Of a stretch of DNA of 15,328 bases, positions 8,601 through 15,328 are shown piece after piece. The stretch comes from CAYJDG01 sp964368875. GTDB lineage: Bacteria; Pseudomonadota; Alphaproteobacteria; Micavibrionales; Micavibrionaceae. A model generated the notes under the pieces. The model saw nothing but the letters and a program-made list of their open reading frames with translations. It was not told the origin of the DNA and ran no database searches. The stretch is from positions 1-15,328 of the forward strand of contig CAYJDG010000051.1 of NCBI GenBank assembly GCA_964368875.1, read 5' to 3'. The position numbers and the translations under genes are program-made. Within the stretch, counting starts at the first letter, position 1, and the number at the start of each line of letters is the position of its first letter.

Positions 8601-8700
8601 NNNNNNNNNNNNNNNNNNNNNNNNNNNNNNNNNNNNNNNNNNNNNNNNNNNNNNNNNNNNNNNNNNNNNNNNNNNNNNNNNNNNNNNNNNNNNNNNNNNN
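8601..8700. other. Assembly gap of exactly 100 N
   Basis: Exactly 100 undetermined bases, the conventional placeholder for a scaffold gap of unknown size. Before the gap, copy 1 is still about 25-30 codons short of its expected end. After the gap, the sequence resumes at the codon equivalent to residue 80 of copies 1 and 3. The true missing stretch is therefore estimated at about 320-335 bases, assuming the copies are as evenly built as they appear. Confidence 0.95.
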
Positions 8701-9825
8701 TGGGACGAGCGCCGCAGAGTTCTCAAAGATTATGAAGATGCCTATGAGGCGCGACCAAGTGCAGAAGGTCAGAAAGAAGCCGCTGGCATAGATGTCTATG
8801 CCGATAATGACCGCTGGAAGGCCGCCTTCTCGCGCGGCTATGATCGGGGTCTCGCCATGACCAAAGTCGAGAAAATACTTCTTCAGGATGCGCAGGAAGA
8901 TCTCGATATTCATGAAATTCTCGACGGCACCTTTTCGCGCACAGCACCGCTCACCGATGAACAGATCAGAGAGAAAACCGCCAAGTATACTGTAGGTAAT
9001 GCAACCACGCCTGAAGAACAGGATGCCTCGTCCCGTGCTTACGCCGACCAGCTGATTATCGCCCGCCAGCAAGGGATGACCATCCATATGGTTGGCGACC
9101 GCGCACCGCTTGCAATCCGGATCGCTGCGCAGGATGCGGTAGACGCGCTCGAGAGCCACCTCGACAAACATGAAAAATTTGCAGGCTATCTTGACCAGAC
9201 TCGGGCCGACCCGAAATTCAAGGTGCCTGACGCGGAACTCGCAGACTATGTTGCGTTTCAGGATAAATATATTGACCTGCGGCGGGCACATGCTGAGGCG
9301 CTCGAAGCCCGTCTTGCCATCCGCAAGGATCCCGCCCTTGAAGTCCAGCGTGCTGAACGTGTGATGGCTGCGGCTGGCAGCGACAAGGCTCTCGTCATCT
9401 GGGGCAAAGGCCACACTGAAAAAGCCAACGACTTTAACGAAGTCATCGATGCCCGTTTGCAGGCGCAGGCTGCACAAACCGGCGCACCTCCCCCTGCCCC
9501 GACCGCAGTGATTGAACTGTACCGCGATGATAAAAGCCGCATGAGCCGCAGCGTCGATGTCGATGAACCGGATGCGCGTTTTTACATCAAACAAAAGAAA
9601 CTCGAAATCACGCCCTCAGGCGCTGATCGTCTCGAAGCGGCCCCGCAGGTTTCTGCTGGCCAAAGCCCCGGCATGGATGAATATACCGCGCTCATGGGTC
9701 GCCTGACCGCCAAACCTGCTGCGGCGGAGCCATCCCTTGCTATCGCGCCTGCGCCTGCGCCTCCACCCCCTCCGCCTGAACGCAAGGTTGCAGCACTCAC
9801 CCCAGCGCCAGAGTTGACCCCTTAA
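8701..9825 (+). CDS. Putative EreA/ChaN/TraB(TIKI)-superfamily-like hydrolase, tandem copy 2 (5' end lost in assembly gap)
   Basis: 374 codons are visible after the gap, ending at TAA 9823-9825. The first residues, WDERRRVL, align with WDERRKVL at residue 80 of copy 1, so this is the body of a second, separate gene and not the continuation of the first. The second GD motif (HMVGDRAP) and VIWGKGH with its His at 9411-9413 are present. The GDT-x-H and first Glu region is hidden by the gap. The C-terminal part repeats EPDARFYI, EITPSGADRL and GQSPGMDEY, then a strongly Pro/Ala-rich tail whose DNA contains tandem GCGCCT units. The frame matches copy 1 across the N run, which would make a spurious 829-residue fusion; that agreement has a one-in-three chance. 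Copy 3 starts one base after its stop, so the genes are probably co-translated. Confidence 0.83.
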   Translation, partial: WDERRRVLKDYEDAYEARPSAEGQKEAAGIDVYADNDRWKAAFSRGYDRGLAMTKVEKILLQDAQEDLDIHEILDGTFSRTAPLTDEQIREKTAKYTVGNATTPEEQDASSRAYADQLIIARQQGMTIHMVGDRAPLAIRIAAQDAVDALESHLDKHEKFAGYLDQTRADPKFKVPDAELADYVAFQDKYIDLRRAHAEALEARLAIRKDPALEVQRAERVMAAAGSDKALVIWGKGHTEKANDFNEVIDARLQAQAAQTGAPPPAPTAVIELYRDDKSRMSRSVDVDEPDARFYIKQKKLEITPSGADRLEAAPQVSAGQSPGMDEYTALMGRLTAKPAAAEPSLAIAPAPAPPPPPPERKVAALTPAPELTP

Positions 9826-9826
9826 G

Positions 9827-11194
9827 ATGGCCGATAAAATCCAGATCGACCCCGCGCATCCTGTTGGCAGTCTTACGGCTGGAGCGCAGCAGTTTACGGT
9901 GGTCGGCGACACCAATCACAAAAAACAGTCGATCCACGCCACGCTCAACGATGACATTCCGGTGATGGCGGCCAATGGTGTCAAAAAAATCATGATCGAA
10001 TATGACGTGATCGCGTTCAAGGATCTTGAAAAGAAATATCCTGATCTTGCAGGCGCACGCACAGCCGAGGACCGGGCCGCAGTGCTAGAAGCGATCAAGG
10101 CCAAGCACGATGCGGTCATCAGCGCCGAAACCGACCGCGAGACTGCGGGGCTGAAAATGTTCGGGACGCCGCAGGAGCGCGAAGAATGGAGCAAGGCCTT
10201 CGGCAAGGGCTATGAACGCGCCGTCGGCATCATAGGCCAGAGCAATATCGATGAGCTTAGGCGTGCGCAGGATTCTCTCGCGACCCATGCCTTTCTTGAA
10301 AAGGTCTATTCCAAACCGCCCGGCCTGACCGATGATGAAATCAGAAAAGAGTCGCAGTATTACGTCTCTTCTCATGCCGAGACGGCAGCGGACAAAAAAG
10401 CTTCTGCGGATAACTTTGCTAACCTTCTCATCAGATCGCGCGATAATGGTATCCGCGTTGTCTTCAGCGGCGACCATGACAGCGAAACTTCTGCGGCCCT
10501 CACGCAAGCTGAATTGACGCTGCAGCGCTTCCGGAATGCCAATCCGGCGATGGAGGCGATAGCAGAACAACGGGCCAAAGATCCGTCGTTTGAAATTCCA
10601 CGCAAGGATGTCATCGCCTTCAGCGAATACAGCCAGCAGGAAATCAAATATATACGGGCCGTGACGGCAGCAATGGTTGCGTCGAACGCGACGCGCACGG
10701 ACGAAGGCCGTGAAGCCTTGCGGGCTGAGCGCATGATCGAGCTGGCCGGGGGTGAAAAGAGCGTCGTCATCTGGGGGGCTGGGCATAGCAACAAGCCGAA
10801 CGATTTTAACGAGATGATCGATGCGCGTCTTCAGGCGCAGGCTGCCAAGACCGGAGCCCCGCCTCCGCCTGCCACCCGCGTTATTGAACTCTATGACAGC
10901 AAGGCCGAATACGAATCCCGCCGCACCGAAGGGCGAGTCGGCGTAGATGAACCGGATGTGCGTCACTATATTCAGGAACGCGAGAGCGAGATCACACCCT
11001 CCGGGGCCGCGCAGCTCCAGCTCAAATCCGGCCCGACCGTCGGGCAAACTCCCGGTGCCGCCGAATATGCTGCTCTCATGGAGCGCCTGACCGGGGGCAG
11101 CTCTCCGTCTGCCGCGCCTTCTCTCCCGGCTCCGCCAGCACCGCCCGAGCGGCAGGTGGCTTTACTCGCTCAAAAGCCAGCTTTTACGCCTTAA
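9827..11194 (+). CDS. Putative EreA/ChaN/TraB(TIKI)-superfamily-like hydrolase, tandem copy 3 (complete)
   Basis: This is the only complete member of the array, 455 residues. Its N-terminus (MADKIQIDPAHPVGSLTAG) aligns without gaps to copy 1 (MAGKIQIDPAHPLGSMTAG), which supports the ATG at 9827. The key positions are GDTNH (27-31), Glu 58 after IMI, Asp 216 in VVFSGD and His 320 in VVIWGAGH. In EreA, ChaN and TIKI proteins equivalent Glu and His residues sit in the metal site, so a metal-dependent hydrolase is a reasonable guess. The substrate cannot be guessed. The middle (about 65-200) is charged and helical. The end carries ITPSGA, GQTPGAAEYAALMERL and a Pro/Ala tail. No signal peptide or membrane helix is seen. 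The paralogues are clearly diverged, so the duplication is not recent. Confidence 0.85.
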   Translation: MADKIQIDPAHPVGSLTAGAQQFTVVGDTNHKKQSIHATLNDDIPVMAANGVKKIMIEYDVIAFKDLEKKYPDLAGARTAEDRAAVLEAIKAKHDAVISAETDRETAGLKMFGTPQEREEWSKAFGKGYERAVGIIGQSNIDELRRAQDSLATHAFLEKVYSKPPGLTDDEIRKESQYYVSSHAETAADKKASADNFANLLIRSRDNGIRVVFSGDHDSETSAALTQAELTLQRFRNANPAMEAIAEQRAKDPSFEIPRKDVIAFSEYSQQEIKYIRAVTAAMVASNATRTDEGREALRAERMIELAGGEKSVVIWGAGHSNKPNDFNEMIDARLQAQAAKTGAPPPPATRVIELYDSKAEYESRRTEGRVGVDEPDVRHYIQERESEITPSGAAQLQLKSGPTVGQTPGAAEYAALMERLTGGSSPSAAPSLPAPPAPPERQVALLAQKPAFTP

Positions 11195-11251
11195 CTCTCC
11201 CTGTTGATTTATCTGCTTCCGCCCTTCACAGAGTCGCCCGGATAAGGCAGA

Positions 11252-11280
11252 CTGAAGTCCGTTTTCACAACTTGTAATAT
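11252..11280 (+). promoter_or_regulatory. Weak candidate promoter for the transhydrogenase operon
   Basis: TAATAT at 11275-11280, preceded directly by TG, is a possible -10 element. The matching -35 position 17 bases upstream (CTGAAG) is poor. It lies 24 bases before the pntAA start codon, in the only spacer of the region. The rest of this 110-base spacer holds an imperfect hairpin (TCTGC at 11212-11216 with GCAGA at 11247-11251) with no T-run, so no intrinsic terminator for the paralogue array is visible. Confidence 0.2.
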
Positions 11281-11293
11281 CGCAAATCAACCC

Positions 11294-11297
11294 GGAG
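11294..11297 (+). promoter_or_regulatory. Ribosome binding site deciding the GTG start of pntAA
   Basis: GGAG lies seven bases before GTG 11305-11307. This good spacing supports the GTG start, which places the protein N-terminus (MAIRLAVLKE) where the family expects it. Confidence 0.65.
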
Positions 11298-11304
11298 ATC
11301 CGCC

Positions 11305-12417
11305 GTGGCCATCAGACTAGCTGTCCTTAAAGAAACAGCCGACCTTGAAAAGCGCGTGGCCGCCACGCCAGATGCTGTCAAAAAATATATCGCCAAGGGT
11401 TTGGCCGTGACCGTGCAGGCTGGCGCAGGCAGTGCCGCGTCCTATCCCGATGCCGACTATGTCGCCGCTGGCGCGACGATTGGTGACGGGGTGCGCGATG
11501 CTGACATTATATTATGTGTGCAGGCCCCGGCTTCTCTCTCCGCCAAAAAAGGCGCAATCGTGATCGGTCTTTTTAATCCTTATGCCAACAAAGATCGCCT
11601 GTCCGGCTATGCGCAGAGCCAGCTCACCACCATGTCGATGGAGCTGGTGCCACGCATCACGCGCGCGCAGGCGATGGACGTGCTCTCTTCGCAGTCGAAC
11701 CTTGCCGGCTATAAAGCCGTGCTCGATGCAGCGGCCTACTTTAACCGCGCGTTCCCGATGATGATGACTGCCGCCGGGACGATTGCCCCGGCCCGTGTTT
11801 TCGTCATGGGCGCAGGCGTTGCTGGGCTTCAGGCGATTGCGACCGCCAAGCGTCTTGGCGCAGTCGTGAGCGCGACCGACGTGCGTGCGGTTGCCAAGGA
11901 ACAGGTGCAATCGCTTGGCGGCACCTTCGTCATGGTCGAAAGCGACGAAGTGAAGAACGCCGAAACCTCCGGCGGCTACGCCAAAGAAATGTCCGAAGAC
12001 TTCAAAGCAAAACAGGCCAAGCTCGTTGCTGATCACATCACCCGGCAGGATATCGTCATCACCACGGCGCTCATCCCCGGCAGACCTGCCCCCGTGCTCG
12101 TCTCTGAAGATATGGTGCGCTCGATGAAGCCCGGCTCGGTCATCGTCGATCTCGCCGTCGAACAGGGCGGCAATTGTCCGCTGTCCCGTCCCGGCGAAGT
12201 GATCGACGTGAACGGCGTGACGATTGTCGGCTTCAAGAATGTGCCATCCCGTCTCGCGACCGATGCCTCCGCCCTCTATGCCCGCAACCTCGCCAATCTG
12301 GTGAATTTGCTGGTGACCAAAGAAGGCGCGCTCGCGGTCAGCATGGACGACGACATCCTCAAGGGCATCGTCCTGACCAAAGACGGCTCCGTCATTCACC
12401 CGAATTTCCAATCTTAA
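11305..12417 (+). CDS. pntAA: NAD(P) transhydrogenase subunit alpha part 1 (PntAA, NAD(H)-binding domain I)
   Basis: PntAA is the peripheral cytoplasmic subunit that binds NAD(H) and passes hydride to NADP+ held by PntB, driven by inward proton flow. The protein is 370 residues, close to the separate alpha-1 subunit of R. rubrum. The N-terminal half begins AIRLAVLKETADLEKRVAATP, the common alanine dehydrogenase/PntA start. The RQD loop is intact: R117, Q122 and D125 in PRITRAQAMD. The Rossmann motif GAGVAG is at 169-174, followed by the acidic end of the second strand in SATDVR. The mobile-loop region and GSVIVDLAVEQGGNC are also typical. It begins at GTG with GGAG seven bases upstream and is followed after ten bases by pntAB. 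The split of alpha into two genes points to the alphaproteobacterial-type operon. Confidence 0.96.
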   Translation: MAIRLAVLKETADLEKRVAATPDAVKKYIAKGLAVTVQAGAGSAASYPDADYVAAGATIGDGVRDADIILCVQAPASLSAKKGAIVIGLFNPYANKDRLSGYAQSQLTTMSMELVPRITRAQAMDVLSSQSNLAGYKAVLDAAAYFNRAFPMMMTAAGTIAPARVFVMGAGVAGLQAIATAKRLGAVVSATDVRAVAKEQVQSLGGTFVMVESDEVKNAETSGGYAKEMSEDFKAKQAKLVADHITRQDIVITTALIPGRPAPVLVSEDMVRSMKPGSVIVDLAVEQGGNCPLSRPGEVIDVNGVTIVGFKNVPSRLATDASALYARNLANLVNLLVTKEGALAVSMDDDILKGIVLTKDGSVIHPNFQS

Positions 12418-12421
12418 GAGG
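12416..12421 (+). promoter_or_regulatory. Ribosome binding site deciding the start of pntAB
   Basis: AAGAGG, which overlaps the pntAA stop codon, is six bases before ATG 12428. The in-frame TTG at 12422 would sit directly against this site and is therefore not the start. Confidence 0.7.
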
Positions 12422-12427
12422 TTGATC

Positions 12428-12838
12428 ATGCAAGACCCGCAAACATCCATCGTCCATCAGGCGCAAGGGGTTGCCGATACGGCAGCAGCCCTGTCCGAAC
12501 AGGCGCAAAAACTTGCCACCGATGCCAGCTCCTATGGGTACGCCATGGGCGGTCAGGGTGGCGACTTCGCCATGTACCTGACGGTCTTCGCGCTCGCCTG
12601 TTTCGTCGGCTACTATGTCGTCTGGCGCGTCACACCCGCGTTGCACTCGCCCTTGATGGCGATTACCAACGCGATTTCGTCGGTCATCATCGTCGGCGCC
12701 CTGATTGCCGCCGGCCCCGCCGATCTCGATTTTTCCAGCGCGATGGGTTTCCTCGCCGTCGTGCTTGCCTCTATCAACATCTTTGGCGGTTTCATCGTGA
12801 CCCGCCGGATGCTCGCCATGTTCAAGAAAAGAGGCTAG
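12428..12838 (+). CDS. pntAB: NAD(P) transhydrogenase subunit alpha part 2 (PntAB, membrane domain)
   Basis: This 136-residue membrane subunit supplies part of the proton channel (domain II). A polar, Ala/Gln-rich N-terminus of about 45 residues is followed by three hydrophobic helices: around YLTVFALACFVGYYVV (about 52-67), AISSVIIVGALIAAG (about 83-98) and MGFLAVVLASINIFGGFIV (about 105-124). It ends with the basic RRMLAMFKK. Length and helix number fit the separate alpha-2 subunit of R. rubrum-type enzymes. The ATG at 12428 is chosen over an in-frame TTG six bases earlier because of AAGAGG spacing. The gene lies ten bases after pntAA and six before pntB. Confidence 0.95.
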   Translation: MQDPQTSIVHQAQGVADTAAALSEQAQKLATDASSYGYAMGGQGGDFAMYLTVFALACFVGYYVVWRVTPALHSPLMAITNAISSVIIVGALIAAGPADLDFSSAMGFLAVVLASINIFGGFIVTRRMLAMFKKRG

Positions 12839-12844
12839 GCCATC

Positions 12845-14242
12845 ATGACCGACCTGATCGTCACATACGCACCGCTTCTTTACCTCGTGTCGTCCGTCTT
12901 CTTTATTCTGGCGCTGCGCGGCTTGTCATCTCCTGAAACCTCGCGCAAAGGGCTGAACTACGGCGTGACCGGGATGATCCTTGCCATCCTGACCACCATC
13001 CTGATGCCGAACGTGCAGTCTTATGGCCTCATCATCGCCGGGTTGATCGTCGGCGGTGTGATCGGGTCGGTGACGGCCATCAAAATCCAGATGACCGCCC
13101 TGCCCCAGCTCGTCGCAGCCTTCCACTCGCTGGTCGGCCTTGCTGCCGTCTGTGTCGCGGCTGCCGCGTATCACAACCCGGTTGCCTATAACATCGGCAC
13201 GCCCGGCGACATCCATCTCTCCAGCCTGATCGAAATGTCGCTCGGTGTTGCCATCGGGGCGATCACCTTCACGGGTTCGATCATCGCCTGGGGTAAATTG
13301 CAGGGCGTGATCTCGGGCAAGCCTGTCACTTTCACTGGCCAACACCTCGTCAACGCCGCCCTCGGCCTGACGCTGGTTGGCCTGATTGTGCTCCTCTGCA
13401 TGACTGAAAGCACCGCGGTGTTCTGGGCGATCGTTGTGCTGGCTCTTGCAATTGGCATTCTCATCATCATCCCGATTGGCGGCGCAGATATGCCGGTGAT
13501 CGTCTCGATGCTGAATTCCTATTCCGGTTGGGCGGCGGCGGGTATCGGCTTTACGCTGCACAACCCGTTGCTGATCATCACCGGGGCGCTGGTCGGTGCC
13601 TCAGGTGCGATCCTCTCCTATATAATGTGTAAGGCGATGAACCGTTCCTTCCTCTCGGTTGTGCTCGGCGGCTTCGGCGCGACTGCGGCGTCGTCTGCTT
13701 ACTCAAGCGGCGATAAATCAGCCAAGATCGGCTCTGCCGAAGACGCGGCCTTTATCATGAAAAACGCTGCCCGCGTTATCATCGTGCCGGGCTACGGCAT
13801 GGCGGTTGCGCAGGCCCAGCATGTGGTGCGTGAAATGGCTGACAAGCTGAAAGAACACGGCGTCGATGTGAAATACGCGATCCACCCGGTCGCGGGCCGC
13901 ATGCCTGGTCATATGAACGTGCTTCTCGCCGAAGCCAACGTCCCTTACGACGAAGTGTTCGAACTCGAAGACGTCAACCGCGACTTCGCCCAGGCTGATG
14001 TCGCCTACGTCATCGGCGCGAACGACATCACCAACCCAGCCGCCAAGAACGATCCCGGCTCGCCGATCTATGGCATGCCGGTGCTCGATGTCGAGCGCGC
14101 GAAAACGGTGCTCTTTGTCAAACGCTCGATGGGGTCTGGCTATGCCGGGATCGACAACCCGCTCTTCTTCGCCGACAACACGCTGATGCTGCTGGGCGAC
14201 GCCAAGAAAATGACCGAAGACATCGTCAAAGCGTTTGAATAG
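12845..14242 (+). CDS. pntB: NAD(P) transhydrogenase subunit beta (PntB, membrane domain and NADP(H)-binding domain III)
   Basis: The 465-residue subunit completes the proton channel and binds NADP(H). The first 280 or so residues hold about eight or nine membrane helices. The NADP(H) domain follows, with the fingerprint GYGMAVAQAQH at 316-326 and KRSMGSGYAGIDNPLF from 426, the loop that contacts the NADP phosphate. GANDITNPAA, a conserved stretch of this domain, is present. Length equals that of R. rubrum PntB. It is the last gene of the operon and converges on the metallopeptidase-like gene, with 30 bases between the stops. The enzyme supplies NADPH at the cost of the proton gradient. Confidence 0.97.
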   Translation: MTDLIVTYAPLLYLVSSVFFILALRGLSSPETSRKGLNYGVTGMILAILTTILMPNVQSYGLIIAGLIVGGVIGSVTAIKIQMTALPQLVAAFHSLVGLAAVCVAAAAYHNPVAYNIGTPGDIHLSSLIEMSLGVAIGAITFTGSIIAWGKLQGVISGKPVTFTGQHLVNAALGLTLVGLIVLLCMTESTAVFWAIVVLALAIGILIIIPIGGADMPVIVSMLNSYSGWAAAGIGFTLHNPLLIITGALVGASGAILSYIMCKAMNRSFLSVVLGGFGATAASSAYSSGDKSAKIGSAEDAAFIMKNAARVIIVPGYGMAVAQAQHVVREMADKLKEHGVDVKYAIHPVAGRMPGHMNVLLAEANVPYDEVFELEDVNRDFAQADVAYVIGANDITNPAAKNDPGSPIYGMPVLDVERAKTVLFVKRSMGSGYAGIDNPLFFADNTLMLLGDAKKMTEDIVKAFE

Positions 14243-14272
14243 GCAGTTCAGGCGTTCGGATTGCGTCCAGTT

Positions 14273-15328
14273 TCACGGCGCCTGCACGGCAAGCCTGGCT
14301 ATCGGCGCGGGCGCAGGGGTAGCTTCTTTTTCCGGCGCAGGAGCAGGAGCTTGTTTAATCAGACGTTCGTACGCGTTGACGAAATCTCCGGCCATGCCCG
14401 CGCTGGTCGCCGACAGGCTTGGCATGTTCCTCATCTGCGTTGCTATATCGCGCATGAACTCCGGTGAGTTCATCAGCACCTCGGTAAAGGCTTGCAGGCG
14501 CAATGTCTGCTCGCGTTTATGCAGATCCTGCGCCGACATATCGGACGGCGGCGGATAATATTTTCTCATCCGCTCGTAACTTTCTTGGGACTCGGCATAC
14601 GCCGCCTGTACATGCGGCGGGGCTTTTCCGTCCGCTGCGTCTTCGAAAGCCCGGTCGATGGCGGAGCGGAAAACGGCGCGGATTTCCGTTCCGGCGCGGG
14701 TCACTCTTTCTTTTTGGGCGGCAAGACTGTCGCCGCTGGTGACAGAATAGCCGACCGCATGGTCATCTAACGCGATCAGCGCCCCCTGCCCCGGACCGCT
14801 TTGAACCTGGCTTAAAACAAATCTCTGCATCGTCTCAAGACGCCGGGCGGCGATCACATCAACCGCAATCAGCGGGTCTTTGATCAATCCGGCCCGCACC
14901 AGCGCAGGCACGTCTGCCAGCGCGCTGCGATCTGCGTACACCTCATCCGTCTGGTCAGGCGATACCATCTCACCCCCAGCTCCCGCGTAAAGATAAACGC
15001 CACGCTCGGCGAACTGAATCAGATGATAAAATTCATGGGCGGCAGTAAAAGTGCGATGATCGCGCATGCGCTCAGCGCTCGCTGGTTGGCTGGCGCGATC
15101 AGGCGTGATGAAGGGCGCAAATTCTTCGGGCGTGGTTGCGAGCCTGAGGGGCAACGAGACCAGACCAATACGCAGCGGAGCCTCTGGCGTGCCGATCTGC
15201 ATGCTGACAGCCGCAGCGCCCATCTGTATTTCACCGTTCATATCGGCAATCGCACCGCGCCGTGCGACAACGCCCATCATAAAAACGCGCAGGTCGGTGT
15301 CGGATTTAAAAAGCTGATCGACCGGAAA
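14273..15328 (-). CDS. Putative zinc metallopeptidase-like protein with HEFYH motif (5' partial at window edge)
   Basis: The frame is open from a TGA at 14273-14275 to the window end. An ATG pair at 15275-15280 would give 335 residues, but the 16 codons upstream remain open (FPVDQLFKSDTDLRVF before MMGVV) and no ribosome site precedes the ATG. The true start therefore probably lies outside. AAHEFYHLIQF (HEFYH at 15023-15037) is a zinc-binding HExxH helix. Glu in DEVYADRSA, 27 residues after the second His, with Asp four further on, resembles the third ligand helix (E-x3-D) of gluzincin peptidases. The rest is helical, and the end is a Pro/Ala-rich tail (KQAPAPAPEKEATPAPAP). No family name is recognised and no signal peptide is visible. 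A metallopeptidase is the best reading; the substrate and localisation are unknown. Confidence 0.75.
   Translation of the reverse strand, partial: FPVDQLFKSDTDLRVFMMGVVARRGAIADMNGEIQMGAAAVSMQIGTPEAPLRIGLVSLPLRLATTPEEFAPFITPDRASQPASAERMRDHRTFTAAHEFYHLIQFAERGVYLYAGAGGEMVSPDQTDEVYADRSALADVPALVRAGLIKDPLIAVDVIAARRLETMQRFVLSQVQSGPGQGALIALDDHAVGYSVTSGDSLAAQKERVTRAGTEIRAVFRSAIDRAFEDAADGKAPPHVQAAYAESQESYERMRKYYPPPSDMSAQDLHKREQTLRLQAFTEVLMNSPEFMRDIATQMRNMPSLSATSAGMAGDFVNAYERLIKQAPAPAPEKEATPAPAPIARLAVQAP
14298..14332 (+). terminator. Possible intrinsic terminator of the pnt operon
   Basis: GCTATC at 14298-14303 can pair with GGTAGC at 14318-14323, including one G-T pair. An inner GCG/CGC stem (305-307 with 312-314 of the 14000s) closes a four-base loop. 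TTCTTTTT follows. It lies 56 bases after the pntB stop and inside the 3' coding part of the convergent gene. The inner loop mismatch and the wobble pair make it weaker than the hairpin at 104-138. Confidence 0.35.

Larger units (their letters stand above)
7336..11194 (+). repeat. Tandem array of three diverged paralogous genes
   Basis: Three head-to-tail units of about 1.3-1.4 kb encode related proteins. Shared landmarks in the same order are KIQIDPAHP (copies 1 and 3, hidden in 2), WDERR (1 and 2), the second GD motif, WG-x-x-H followed after a few residues by NDFNE, DEPD, EITPSGA, GQ-x-x-G-x-x-EY, and a Pro/Ala tail. The relation is evident at the protein level but there is extensive silent and replacement change, so the copies have been kept as separate genes rather than freshly duplicated. 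Confidence 0.85.

Noticed and set aside
8485..9594. 369-codon minus-strand frame running through the N gap
   Set aside because: Antisense to copies 1 and 2; its length depends on undetermined bases, and the plus-strand copies are supported by homology to copy 3.
9745..9780. CRISPR-like or satellite repeat (tandem GCGCCT units)
   Set aside because: It is the codon pattern of an Ala-Pro tail, with no spacers and only a few units.
7336..9825. A single 829-residue two-domain fusion protein
   Set aside because: The frame is continuous only through the 100 N; comparison with copy 3 predicts a stop and a new start inside the gap.
10085..11047. 320-codon minus-strand frame
   Set aside because: Antisense to copy 3, rich in Arg and Phe, without a motif; shadow frame.
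11212..11251. Intrinsic terminator after the paralogue array
   Set aside because: The hairpin is imperfect and no T-run follows it.
11512..12450. 312-codon minus-strand frame
   Set aside because: Antisense to pntAA, which is unmistakable.
12926..13561. 211-codon minus-strand frame rich in Asp/Arg/His
   Set aside because: Antisense to the membrane part of pntB; composition is that expected from complementing hydrophobic codons.

Overview
The window looks like a scaffold from a fairly GC-rich alphaproteobacterium, probably a draft or metagenome assembly. The main evidence is the three-gene proton-translocating transhydrogenase (PntAA, PntAB, PntB) in the split form known from Rhodospirillum rubrum. 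Supporting evidence is the LapB/LssB-type type I secretion system and a run of exactly 100 N, the usual placeholder for a scaffold gap. The lineage is an inference; no rRNA, tRNA, insertion sequence or CRISPR array was seen.

Left part (1-7235): the plus strand enters with the last 25 codons of what looks like a type I-secreted protein, probably a large repeat adhesin. A likely intrinsic terminator follows it. Convergent to it, on the minus strand, is a tightly packed four-gene unit read from 7235 down to 82: a TolC-like outer-membrane channel, a LapB/LssB-type ABC exporter, an HlyD-type periplasmic adaptor and a CHASE2-domain class III adenylate cyclase. Overlaps of 14 and 4 bases and a 5-base gap suggest one transcript, tying an extracytoplasmic sensor that makes cAMP to the exporter. 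The adhesin-like gene end is the obvious candidate substrate.

Middle part (7336-11194): after a 100-base divergent intergenic region comes a plus-strand tandem array of three paralogous genes of about 450 codons each. The 100-N gap hides the end of the first and the start of the second, so the apparent single 829-codon frame is very probably an artefact. The family was not recognised by name. All three copies keep the skeleton expected of the EreA/ChaN/TraB/TIKI superfamily of putative metal-dependent hydrolases (a GDT-x-H motif, a Glu after a short strand, a later GD, and a WG-x-x-H motif) and end in Pro/Ala-rich tails. This array is the most likely place for something undescribed.

Right part (11305-15328): pntAA-pntAB-pntB form a compact plus-strand operon for the membrane enzyme that uses the proton gradient to make NADPH from NADH. 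Convergent to it is a minus-strand gene, cut by the window edge, for a putative zinc metallopeptidase (HEFYH plus a downstream E-x3-D). Its Pro/Ala-rich C-terminus resembles the tails of the tandem paralogues.
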